Of a stretch of DNA of 64,000 nucleotides, positions 56,824-63,891 are shown in pieces. The stretch covers positions 124,001 through 188,000 of the forward strand of contig JBMOQH010000016.1 in the NCBI GenBank assembly GCA_049322795.1, written 5' to 3'. Origin of the DNA: Immundisolibacter sp049322795. Its GTDB lineage: Bacteria; Pseudomonadota; Gammaproteobacteria; Immundisolibacterales; Immundisolibacteraceae. Both the position numbers and the translations under genes were made by a program. Position 1 is the first letter of the stretch, and each line of letters begins with the position of its first letter. The notes beneath the pieces are model-generated. The model made no database searches, was not told where the DNA came from, and was given only the letters and a program-made list of their open reading frames with translations.

Positions 56824-57054
56824 TCAATCCGCCGCGGCGTTCAGGCGCTGGATCAGCGCATCCATCTGCGCCTGCAGGGTGGCGAGGCGCTGACGCGCGT
56901 CGTCGAGCAAGGCACGCTGCACCTCGAACTCCTCGCGGCTCGGCAATCCGACCTGTTGACTCAATCGTTGCACCGCAACGGTGCGAAGACCGTCCAACTC
57001 GCTCGCGAGACCGCGCAACCACTGCAACGGCACGGCGGCCGCGGAATTCGTCAT
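56824..57054 (-). CDS. ubiK: UbiK/YqiC accessory factor (BMFP family)
   Basis: A 76-residue protein with an amphipathic helix (PLQWLRGLASELDGLRTVAVQRL) and a coiled-coil tail containing the LPSREEFEVQRALLDDARQRL motif typical of BMFP proteins. UbiK assists aerobic ubiquinone biosynthesis with UbiJ. It is adjacent to comM and divergent from glnK, the usual order. The NtrC-like site lies between it and glnK. Confidence 0.9.
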   Translation of the reverse strand: MTNSAAAVPLQWLRGLASELDGLRTVAVQRLSQQVGLPSREEFEVQRALLDDARQRLATLQAQMDALIQRLNAAAD

Positions 57055-57119
57055 CTGTTCACTCCCTGACGCACGGGGGCGATTGGCGCGCTGATCTGGG
57101 TCTGGCGCTTCGGCCGTGC

Positions 57120-57134
57120 GCACCAACACTGTGC
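57120..57134. promoter_or_regulatory. Candidate NtrC-binding site
   Basis: GCAC-N7-GTGC matches the NtrC half-site arrangement (GCAC-Y-N5-R-GTGC). It lies about 80-90 bp upstream of the sigma-54 promoter, a normal enhancer distance. Confidence 0.6.
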
Positions 57135-57211
57135 GATTTGACCTCGGCAACCCCGGCGAACCGCCTGCCCTTCAGCGCGATCGACTATAACCCATTGCCT
57201 GGGCGTGCCCT

Positions 57212-57227
57212 TGGCACACGCCGTGCT
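57212..57227 (+). promoter_or_regulatory. Sigma-54 promoter of glnK-amtB
   Basis: TGGCAC-ACGCC-GTGCT matches the -24/-12 consensus with exact GG-N10-GC spacing (57213-57226). It lies 134 bp before glnK. Confidence 0.85.
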
Positions 57228-57360
57228 TAGCCCGCCCTACTGGTACACGCCGGTTGGGTCCGCGGCCTCCTTCAAACGGGGCAAGCGGTTGATGTTGCGG
57301 TGCCGGGGTGGATCGGTGCGTGGTTCACCTGCGGTGTCGTTCAGTCCGAGGAGTACTGCA

Positions 57361-57699
57361 ATGAAGATGGTCTGTGCGGTGATCAAGCCGTTCAAGCTCG
57401 ACGACGTACGCGAGGCCCTGTCGGGCGTCGGCGTGCAAGGCATCACGGTAACCGAGGTGAAGGGGTTCGGCCGCCAGAAAGGGCACACCGAGCTCTACCG
57501 CGGCGCCGAGTATGTGGTGGATTTCCTGCCCAAGGTGAAGATCGAGGTCGCGGTCGACGAAGCCGACGTCGACCGCGTGATCGAGGCGATCAGCAACTCC
57601 GCCAACACCGGCAAGATCGGTGACGGCAAGATTTTCGTCTACGACCTGGGGCAGGTCATCCGCATCCGCACCGGCGAAACCGGCGCGGACGCCCTGTAG
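57361..57699 (+). CDS. glnK: Nitrogen regulatory protein PII
   Basis: This 112-residue PII protein has the T-loop GHTELYRGAEYVVDF with the uridylylated Tyr51 and the C-terminal VIRIRTGETG motif. Linked to amtB, it is the GlnK type that plugs the ammonium channel when nitrogen is sufficient. GGAG precedes ATG, and a sigma-54 promoter and an NtrC site lie upstream. The 306-bp gap before it (57055-57360) holds only these regulatory elements as far as could be seen. Confidence 0.97.
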   Translation: MKMVCAVIKPFKLDDVREALSGVGVQGITVTEVKGFGRQKGHTELYRGAEYVVDFLPKVKIEVAVDEADVDRVIEAISNSANTGKIGDGKIFVYDLGQVIRIRTGETGADAL

Positions 57700-57750
57700 C
57701 GCGGGTTGCGCCCCGTGGCTGAAGAATCCGTAATCCTAGGGAGTCAATCG

Positions 57751-59079
57751 ATGAAAACCCTGATGCGACGCGGCGCTGCCGCGCTGGCAACCGCTGGGCT
57801 GTGCCTGCCCGCCCTGGCCCTCGCCGAAGAATCGGCGCCGACGCTGGACTCCGGCGACACCGCCTGGATGCTGACCTCGACCGCGCTGGTGCTGTTCATG
57901 ACCATCCCGGGTCTGGCGCTGTTCTACGGCGGCCTGGTGCGCAGCAAGAATGTGCTGTCGGTGCTGATGCAGTGCTTTGCCATCACCGGGCTGATCACCG
58001 TGCTGTGGACCATTTATGGCTACAGCCTGGCCTTTGACACGACCGGCATGCAGGCTGGCGTTACCAACTTCAGCAGCTTCGTCGGCGGCCTCGACAAGGC
58101 CTTCCTGGCCGGACTCACGGTCGACAGCCTGACCATGACCATCCCGGAATCGGTCTTCATGACCTTCCAGATGACGTTCGCCATCATCACCCCGGCGCTG
58201 ATCGTCGGCGCCTTCGCCGAGCGCATGAAGTTCTCCGCCATGCTGTGGTTCATGGCGCTGTGGTTCACCATCGTCTACGCGCCGACCGCGCACATGGTGT
58301 GGAGCGGCGACGGCGGCCTGATGTGGGACTGGGGCGTGCTGGACTTCGCCGGCGGCACCGTGGTGCACATCAACGCCGGCATTGCCGGCCTGGTGGCCTG
58401 TCTGGTGCTGGGCCCACGCAAGGGCTACCCGACCACCGCCATGCCGCCGCACAACCTCGGCTACACGCTGATCGGCGCGTCCATGCTGTGGGTCGGCTGG
58501 TTCGGCTTCAACGCCGGCAGCGCGGTGGCCGCCAACGGCACCGCCGGCATGGCCATGGCGGTGACGCAGATCGCCACCGCCGCCGCGGCGCTCGGCTGGA
58601 TGTTCATCGAGTGGATCAGCCACGGCAAACCAAGCGTGCTGGGCATTGCCTCCGGCGCCGTCGCCGGTCTGGTGGCCATCACGCCGGCGTCCGGCTTCGT
58701 CGGCCCGATGGGCGCGCTGGTCATTGGCGCCGCGTCCGGGGTGCTGTGCTTCCTGGCCGCCACCAGGATGAAGCGCGCCTTCGGTTACGACGACTCGCTC
58801 GACGTGTTCGGCGTGCACGGCGTCGGCGGCATCATCGGCGCCATCCTGACCGGCGTGTTCGCAGCGGCGAGCCTGGGCGGCGTCAAGACGGAGTTCGACA
58901 TGGCCGCCCAGCTGTGGATCCAGACCAAGGGCGTGCTGGTGACGGTGGTGTTCAGCGGCGTCGCCAGCTATGTGATCCTCAAGGTCATCGACCTGGTGAT
59001 CGGCCTGCGCGCCACGCCGGAGCAGGAAACCGAAGGCCTCGACCTCGCCCTGCACGACGAGCGCGGCTACAACCTCTGA
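57751..59079 (+). CDS. amtB: Ammonium channel AmtB
   Basis: This 442-residue trimeric channel of 11 helices has a cleaved N-terminal signal peptide (LPALALAEESAP), the family motif DFAGGTVVHINAG, the twin pore histidine regions (including HGVGGIIG), and a cytosolic tail ending RGYNL. It follows glnK by 51 bp and shares its sigma-54/NtrC control. A strong terminator follows. Confidence 0.98.
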   Translation: MKTLMRRGAAALATAGLCLPALALAEESAPTLDSGDTAWMLTSTALVLFMTIPGLALFYGGLVRSKNVLSVLMQCFAITGLITVLWTIYGYSLAFDTTGMQAGVTNFSSFVGGLDKAFLAGLTVDSLTMTIPESVFMTFQMTFAIITPALIVGAFAERMKFSAMLWFMALWFTIVYAPTAHMVWSGDGGLMWDWGVLDFAGGTVVHINAGIAGLVACLVLGPRKGYPTTAMPPHNLGYTLIGASMLWVGWFGFNAGSAVAANGTAGMAMAVTQIATAAAALGWMFIEWISHGKPSVLGIASGAVAGLVAITPASGFVGPMGALVIGAASGVLCFLAATRMKRAFGYDDSLDVFGVHGVGGIIGAILTGVFAAASLGGVKTEFDMAAQLWIQTKGVLVTVVFSGVASYVILKVIDLVIGLRATPEQETEGLDLALHDERGYNL

Positions 59080-59124
59080 CCGCCCTCCCGGGGAAGGCCG
59101 ACCCGACCTTCCCCGGCGTTCCCC

Positions 59125-59162
59125 AAAAAGGCGGGAAGACAAACGGTCTTCCCGCCTTTTTT
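59125..59162 (+). terminator. Rho-independent terminator of glnK-amtB
   Basis: AAAAAGGCGGGAAGAC-AAACG-GTCTTCCCGCCTTTTTT is a perfect long stem followed by T residues. Confidence 0.95.
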
Positions 59163-59217
59163 CGTTCTTGGCGCGCGCCCGGGCGCCTTGTGGGCCGTGT
59201 GTAAAATGGCGCCGCTT

Positions 59218-59293
59218 GCTGGCGTAGCTCAGTTGGTAGAGCAGCTGATTTGTAATCAGCAGGTCGCGGGTTCGAAGCCTGCCGCCAGCACCA
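59218..59293 (+). tRNA. tRNA-Thr (anticodon TGT)
   Basis: A 76-nt cloverleaf. The acceptor stem is GCTGGCG/CGCCAGC with discriminator A and encoded CCA. The D arm reads GTAGCTCAGTTGGTAGAG, the anticodon loop TTTGTAA sits in the GCTGA/TCAGC stem, and the T loop is GGTTCGAAGCC. TAAAAT (59202-59207) lies at the -10 position for a promoter. It is the last core feature before the mobile region and a natural integration target. Confidence 0.97.
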
Positions 59294-59763
59294 TATACTT
59301 CAATGTGTTAGATCGAATAAAGGCCTGGGTTTCGGCTTCAAAAACGGTCTGCGGTGACCCCTGCGGTGACCTTTGAACAAACGCGGCGCCGGGTGGTTGT
59401 GGCCGTAGTGCCGCGACCGGGGCATAAGGCGGGTTTTCCTTGGGCGCTCGAACCGCGCCGCTCAAAGGTTCTCCTTTTTACGCTTTAGATATATACCTTC
59501 CGTCCTGAGCGATCAGAACGGTTTTCAGCCTCGACTCTTATCTGATTTCCCCCCACTGGCGCGCGCCCCCCGCCGGGGGCGCTTGCCCTCCCACGTCGCG
59601 ACGTGGTGCACGTTCATACAGTGCATCGCCCTATTCGAGCGGATTCAAGATCAGCGCCCGATTCAGGCGCCGAGACCGCCTGAAAGGCCGCGCTTGGACC
59701 CGGAATGCCATTGTCTGGTGCTGGTTCTGCTGGTGGTGCTGGGCAGCGGGGCGCCAGAAGCGA
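59294..59763. other. 470-bp noncoding junction between tRNA-Thr and the mobile element
   Basis: No convincing gene. Visible structure: a 10-bp direct repeat at 59350-59371, a hairpin GCGCCCCC/GGGGGCGC (59563-59582), and the perfect 16-bp palindrome CCACGTCGCGACGTGG (59591-59606). Base composition is less extreme near the tRNA (AT stretches around 59295-59330 and 59470-59500). These are plausible attachment-site and regulatory elements, but none is proven. Confidence 0.5.
59350..59371 (+). repeat. Tandem 10-bp direct repeat near tRNA-Thr
   Basis: TGCGGTGACC occurs at 59350-59359 and again at 59362-59371, a 12-bp period. Such short direct repeats just inside tRNA-linked islands are often arm sites for tyrosine integrases. 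No such integrase is in this window. Confidence 0.5.
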
Positions 59764-60363
59764 TCAGGCGGCCAGCTCGGCCTTGAGGCGCTGCACGGTG
59801 GACACGCCCACGCCGTGCGCCTTGGCGATCTTGTGCAGGCCGGCGCCACCGGCGCGCAGGGCGGCGGTGATGGCGGCGGCGGTGTCGGCGTCGATGGTCG
59901 GCCGGCCAAGGCGCTTGCCTTGCGCCCTGGCGCGGCTCAGGCCGGCGTGGACGCGCTCGCGGATCATGGCCCGCTCGAACTCCGCGAAGACGCCCATCAT
60001 CTGGAACAGCGCCTTGCCGGCCGGCGTGGTGGTGTCGATGCCCTGCTGGTGCAGGTACAGGTCGACGCCGAGCTGGTGAACCTCGTCCAGAAAGCCCACC
60101 AAGTGCTGCAAGGAACGGCCGAGCCGGTCCACCGACCAGGCGGCGATGACGTCGAAGCGGCGCCGGGCGGCGTCTTTCAGCAGGCGGTCGAAGGCCGGGC
60201 GCTGGTCGCGCCCCTTGGCGCCGGAAATTCCGGCATCTTCGTAGACCTCGACGATCTGCCACCCTGCCCGCTCGGCCACGGCTTCCAGCTCGCGGCGCTG
60301 GTTCAAGGTGGTCTGGCCATCGGTGGAAACGCGCAGGTACAGTGCGGCACGCTTGGCGGTCAT
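59764..60363 (-). CDS. Small serine recombinase (resolvase/invertase family)
   Basis: This 199-residue site-specific recombinase has nucleophile Ser13 in LYLRVSTDGQ, the conserved RPAFDRLLKDA and AWSVDRLGRSLQHLV blocks, the long E helix (ALFQMMGVFAEFERAMIRERVHAGL), and a Hin-like C-terminal helix-turn-helix (GLHKIAKAHGVGVSTVQRL). It catalyses resolution or inversion at short inverted-repeat sites. A 28-bp candidate site lies just upstream (60398-60425). Unlike large serine integrases it is too small for typical tRNA-site integration. Confidence 0.94.
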   Translation of the reverse strand: MTAKRAALYLRVSTDGQTTLNQRRELEAVAERAGWQIVEVYEDAGISGAKGRDQRPAFDRLLKDAARRRFDVIAAWSVDRLGRSLQHLVGFLDEVHQLGVDLYLHQQGIDTTTPAGKALFQMMGVFAEFERAMIRERVHAGLSRARAQGKRLGRPTIDADTAAAITAALRAGGAGLHKIAKAHGVGVSTVQRLKAELAA

Positions 60364-60397
60364 GGTCGGTTCCTCGACGCGGTGAAGGTGGCGGCAT

Positions 60398-60425
60398 TAT
60401 ACCGAAAACGGCTGGTTTCGGTATA
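60398..60425. repeat. Candidate res/crossover site of the serine recombinase
   Basis: TATACCGAAA and TTTCGGTATA form a perfect inverted repeat around an 8-bp centre, 28 bp in all, the usual size of a resolvase crossover subsite. A third half-site (TTTCGGTATAGG) occurs at 60488-60499. All lie within 140 bp upstream of the recombinase start, so the enzyme may also repress itself. Confidence 0.6.
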
Positions 60426-60552
60426 GGCTAAAACTGCCTTCGGCGCGACGCGGTCATGCGGGTTTCCGGGCAGCGCTGCGGTGGGGTTTTCGGTATAGGG
60501 GCAGAACGGGCCGGCGCGGGGTCCGGGCGGCGCGAATGAAGGGCGCGATGCG

Positions 60553-60866
60553 ATGGCCGCCAAGGCGCCGCTGGTGGCGTCGGTGGTGCTGACCGGTACG
60601 GACGGCCGTTCCAGTTCCAGACCGATGACGGGCAGGCGGTGCCCGGCGGGGTAACGGTGCAGCCGGACGGCTACGGGCCGGACGTGGGCCGGGATCAGTA
60701 CGGCCGGCCGGTGCGGGCGGTCGATCCGACCACGGACCGGGCGCTTGCGCGGCGGCGGGGCGGGGCGTGGTGCGGGCTGCGCGGCGCGCGGTGGCGCGGG
60801 CGGACGCCGGGCGGGCGCCGGGCGGGCGCGCCACCCCCACCCCCCCGCGCGGCGCTGCGCCCGTAG
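60553..60866 (+). pseudogene. Possible frameshifted remnant gene
   Basis: One frame starts MAAKAPLVASVVLTGTDG at ATG 60553. After a one-base shift near 60608 another continues as FQFQTDDGQAVPGGVTVQPD and GYGPDVGRDQYGRPVRAVDP before degenerating into Arg/Gly/Pro-rich sequence. The join reads like one protein interrupted by a single-base deletion. No family is recognised; a chance pair of open frames in GC-rich DNA is also possible. Confidence 0.3.
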
Positions 60867-60900
60867 TTATCCACCCCCACGGGCCGATTTTTGATTTTTT
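60867..60900. other. Candidate replication-origin element (DnaA-box-like plus AT-rich repeats)
   Basis: TTATCCACC (60867-60875) matches the DnaA box in eight of nine positions. Just after it GATTTTT is repeated (60886-60892 and 60893-60899) in an otherwise GC-rich region. The element encodes a primase fragment and a replication ATPase, so an origin is plausible. Within the 714-bp gap 60364-61077 this, the res site, the possible pseudogene and G-rich repeats (GCCGGGCGGGC, twice) are all that was seen. Confidence 0.35.
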
Positions 60901-61034
60901 GAAACCGACCGCTCAGGCCTCCGGGGCGGGCGGCGCTTGGTCGGCGGTTCGAGGTGGCCTTCTTTCTGGTGCGGGTTTGAGCGCCGCAGGCGCGGTCCGG
61001 GGGCATCGGGGGCGCCGACGGGCGCGGCCTGCCC

Positions 61035-61059
61035 ATTCGGCCCGGGGCGGGCCTCCCAC
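61035..61059 (-). repeat. REP-like single unit inside the mobile region
   Basis: An inverted unit (ATTCGGCCCGGGGCGGGCCT then CCCAC) of the second stem type, very like those at 10910, 19475 and 20495. It shows that the host REP-like family is also present in, or at the edge of, the mobile region. Confidence 0.75.
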
Positions 61060-61077
61060 GGGACTACGCCGTCCCGC

Positions 61078-61545
61078 TCAGGCAGCCGGGGCGGTCGGCG
61101 CTTGGCCGGCGCGGTGGATCGCTTGCACCCGCCTTGCCATGGCCTTCAACGCCGAGATCAGGCGGCCGGCGATGCCCAGCATGTAGACCCGATCGACGGC
61201 CACGGCCGCCGCGTGATCGGCGCAGCGCTCGATGCCTTCGACATGCCGGATGACGACGGCCAGCTGGCGGTCGATGGCCTGACGGTCGGCGTCCGACAGG
61301 GCCTCTTCGGGCAGGCGCTGCCACAGGCCGATGCAGTACTCGATGTCGGCGGCTTCGATGCGCACGGTTGCCGCGAGGCTGTACATCCACCGCGCCGCCA
61401 CGGGCTGCGCCGTGCCCGCCAGCACGGCGCGCAGCGTCTCGGCGTGACCGGCGGCGTGCTCGATGCTGAGGTTGATGCTGTCCAGGCAGCTCAAGGCGCT
61501 CACCGTCGGGCAGGCCGGGTGCCGGGTGATTTTGTCAGTGGCCAT
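61078..61545 (-). CDS. Hypothetical helical protein of the mobile element
   Basis: This 155-residue protein starts MATDKITRHPACPTVSAL and is mostly helical, with regularly spaced acidic and alanine-rich segments (HAAGHAETLRAVLAGTAQPV, DIEYCIGLWQRLPEEALSDA). No domain is recognised. The start overlaps the upstream Cys-rich gene by 11 bp. It is last in the replication-gene cassette. AAGAGAAGA lies upstream of ATG. Confidence 0.75.
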   Translation of the reverse strand: MATDKITRHPACPTVSALSCLDSINLSIEHAAGHAETLRAVLAGTAQPVAARWMYSLAATVRIEAADIEYCIGLWQRLPEEALSDADRQAIDRQLAVVIRHVEGIERCADHAAAVAVDRVYMLGIAGRLISALKAMARRVQAIHRAGQAPTAPAA

Positions 61546-61927
61546 GTGGGGTCTTCTCTTGTGGGCCACGCGGCGGCGCGGCGGCGAAAGGGGATTCGTT
61601 GCTATCGCGGGGTTCGAAATGCCGGCATGGCAGGGCGTCTTCCTGGCGCTCGGTCCGGTCACCGCGAACCCGGCGCGGCGGTAGGTTCTGGTAGGTGCAA
61701 TGCCCCGTCCAAACCTCGACACGCGGGCGAGTGCGGCCTTGCTCGCGCATCCACTGGTGCGACACGGCCCGCCAGTGCAGGCAAGTTCCACAGCACGCCT
61801 CACCCGATTTGCGCATTGCGCGAACGCGGTTTCGAAGTTCAAGCTCGGCGAGCTTCTCATTGGACAAGGCCTCGATCGCTCGAAGGGCCGCCAGTACCAC
61901 CAGATCGGACGAACTGATGTTGGACAT
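61535..61927 (-). CDS. Cysteine-rich small protein of the mobile element
   Basis: This 130-residue protein has a helical N-terminus (SDLVVLAALRAIEALSNEKLAELE) and a C-terminal half with CCGTCLHW, GHCTYQNLP and LPCRHFE, a spacing that could bind zinc. No family is recognised. It sits 9 bp after the TubC-like gene and overlaps the next gene, in a co-oriented cassette with the helicase and primase. Confidence 0.75.
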   Translation of the reverse strand: MSNISSSDLVVLAALRAIEALSNEKLAELELRNRVRAMRKSGEACCGTCLHWRAVSHQWMREQGRTRPRVEVWTGHCTYQNLPPRRVRGDRTERQEDALPCRHFEPRDSNESPFAAAPPRGPQEKTPHGH

Positions 61928-61936
61928 ATGGAAACC

Positions 61937-62281
61937 TCATGCGTTAAGGGATGCGACCACGGCGTCGATGCCGCCGTCGCCGGGGTCGGGCAGGCCGAAC
62001 CGCGCCAGCGTGCGGCGCAGGGCGCCGGCTTCGGCTTCGGCGCGTGGCAGGCCGGCTTCGTATTCGAAAACGGCCGCCCTTTCGTCGAAAAACTCCCGCA
62101 CGGCCTGCGGATCGGGCGGCGGTGCCAGCGCCGCCAGCAGCGCGGCGCGGTGGGCGCGGATCAGGGCGGCCAGCTCGGCCGTGACGGCGGCCGCCGGGCC
62201 GGCACGCAGGGCGCCGTCGGGGCCGCGGGTCAGGCGGACGCCGTGGGCGGAGAGAGTTGTGAAGATTTGTTCATTGTTCAA
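61937..62281 (-). CDS. Small protein with TubC-like N-terminal domain
   Basis: The first 55 residues (NNEQIFTTLSAHGVRLTRG, then ELAALIRAHRAALLAALAP) resemble the TubC N-terminal docking fold known from NRPS/PKS proteins and from some mobile-element replication proteins. The C-terminal half is acidic and helical (REFFDERAAVFEYEAGLPRA). The TTG start (62279-62281) overlaps the helicase stop as TTGA and has AGGTGA upstream; no ATG lies in frame nearby. The product is 114 residues. Confidence 0.7.
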   Translation of the reverse strand: MNNEQIFTTLSAHGVRLTRGPDGALRAGPAAAVTAELAALIRAHRAALLAALAPPPDPQAVREFFDERAAVFEYEAGLPRAEAEAGALRRTLARFGLPDPGDGGIDAVVASLNA

Positions 62282-63891
62282 AAGATCACCTCGTCGGGTT
62301 GCGGGGGGAGCGGCCGAATCGTGATCCAGCGCCCCTTGGCATCGCGGTGTTCGAATACCTCGACGCCAAGCTGGCGCAGCGGTGCACTCAAGCGGCGGAG
62401 TGAGTCGGTCAGGCCACGCGGAGAACGCGGCCATGCCTGGGAGCGGGGCGCCCAGTCTGGGGCGGCGTGTTCGAGTGCCGGCATCAGCGCCGCGGCGATG
62501 TAGGTGCAGCCGGTCGGGTTTTGGCGCAGCAGCGCCAGCACGGCCACGCCGACCGGTGAAGCGTCGACGGAGTTCTCGGCGGCGGCCTCGATGTTGGCGC
62601 GGTAGGCGACTAGGAACGCTCCCGCCGGCCAGCCGAGCGCCGGTTCGGCGCCCGCGACCCATGCCGCGAAATCCGCCATGCGAGGAAGGTCTGCCGGCGC
62701 CACGGGGTGCCGCAACGCGACGGCGGCGGCGTCCAGCAGCGCGCCCAGAATGCGCGGGCGGGCGGCCTCGAATGCCCTCCAGAAGTCGGCCTCGCGGCGG
62801 CGGCGCTCGGCGGGGATGCGCGGCAGGTTCACAATCAGGGAGCGGTCGGCGAGGTCGGGGCGCGTGCTGATCGCGTCGATGCCGTTCAACAGCGCCGGGC
62901 GGCAAAGGTGCAGCTGGATTTCGTCGAGGTCTGAGTACAGCCGTCTCTTGCTGATTCCGGCGCCCGTCGCGATGCGACACAAAAAATCGGACGCCTCAGC
63001 GGTCAGACCTGACAAATTGTCCAGCGCCATCACAAAGGAGCCAGCCGCCGCGATGGCCCAATCGTCTGCACTGCGCGGCGGCGCCTTCAGCGGCACGTCG
63101 GCCGGATCAACCAGGGCGCGCAGCACGCGGGCCGCCGTCGACTTGCCGGCGCCCTGCTCGGCTTGCAGCACCGCGACTGGAAACGGCCCGCGCCCGCCGA
63201 GCGCCGCCAGCAACCAGCCGACTACGAGCACGAAGTCGGCTTCGCCCACGTTCAGGAACTGGCGCAGCTCGGCCACGCTGCCGCCGCGCTGCGGCTCGGG
63301 CAGGGCGGCCATGCCCGAGCGCCGCACGAAGGGCACCGGTGCACGGTCGAGAACGCGCCAGCCGGCGCCAGTGACTTCCACCACGCGCCAGCGCTCATCC
63401 GCGAGGTCGAGCAGCACGCGGTCGCCGAGCCGCGCCACGCGCAAATGCACCGCGCGCTGCGGGCCGTCGAATCGGGCGCGGGCGTCCAGCGTGGCCAGTA
63501 CGTCGCGCAGGGTCTGCGCCGGCAGTCCGCGCCCCGTCGCCCGAAGGTAGCGGCGCTGCACCTCGTCGGCGCCGGCGCGTGAGTTGATGGGCCAGACCTC
63601 GCGGCAGCCGCCGAGTTCGGCGGTGTAGTGGCCCGTGCCGGCGTCGTCATGAAACAGGTCAACGTCAACCGTGAGCGCCAGCGCGACGTCAAGCGCTGAC
63701 GGGCGCCGGCCTGCGGGTGCATCGTCGCCGTCGTCGCCCGCCTGGCGGTCTGCGGTGACCGGCGCCGCGGCGGCTGAGCTGACGGGGTCGAAAGTGGGGG
63801 CGGGCTCGGCCTCCGGCGGCGCGGTGAGCTGGCGGCGCACGGCGTCCAAGCCATCGCGGCGGCGCACGTCGTCAAAGTCGGCGCCGCTCAT
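62278..63891 (-). CDS. Mobile-element replication ATPase (primase/helicase-associated)
   Basis: This 537-residue protein has a central NTPase domain: Walker A QAEQGAGKSTAARVL, Walker B FVMALDNLSG, and a later arginine-rich sensor region (PDLADRSLIVNLPRIPAERR). The N-terminal 200 residues include GAGWRVLDRAPVPFVRR. The organisation is like phage/plasmid D5-type or ATP-binding replication proteins that work with a primase. It overlaps the toprim gene upstream by ATGA and the TubC-like gene downstream by TTGA. Likely unwinds DNA at the element origin. Confidence 0.82.
   Translation of the reverse strand: MSGADFDDVRRRDGLDAVRRQLTAPPEAEPAPTFDPVSSAAAAPVTADRQAGDDGDDAPAGRRPSALDVALALTVDVDLFHDDAGTGHYTAELGGCREVWPINSRAGADEVQRRYLRATGRGLPAQTLRDVLATLDARARFDGPQRAVHLRVARLGDRVLLDLADERWRVVEVTGAGWRVLDRAPVPFVRRSGMAALPEPQRGGSVAELRQFLNVGEADFVLVVGWLLAALGGRGPFPVAVLQAEQGAGKSTAARVLRALVDPADVPLKAPPRSADDWAIAAAGSFVMALDNLSGLTAEASDFLCRIATGAGISKRRLYSDLDEIQLHLCRPALLNGIDAISTRPDLADRSLIVNLPRIPAERRRREADFWRAFEAARPRILGALLDAAAVALRHPVAPADLPRMADFAAWVAGAEPALGWPAGAFLVAYRANIEAAAENSVDASPVGVAVLALLRQNPTGCTYIAAALMPALEHAAPDWAPRSQAWPRSPRGLTDSLRRLSAPLRQLGVEVFEHRDAKGRWITIRPLPPQPDEVIF

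Noticed and set aside
59583..59786. 67-residue plus-strand frame in the tRNA-element junction
   Set aside because: It overlaps the recombinase end and the palindrome, has no ribosome site and no recognisable composition.
59764..60363. Serine recombinase as the enzyme that integrated the element into tRNA-Thr
   Set aside because: At 199 residues it is a resolvase/invertase type. tRNA-site insertion is usually done by tyrosine integrases, and one may lie outside the window.
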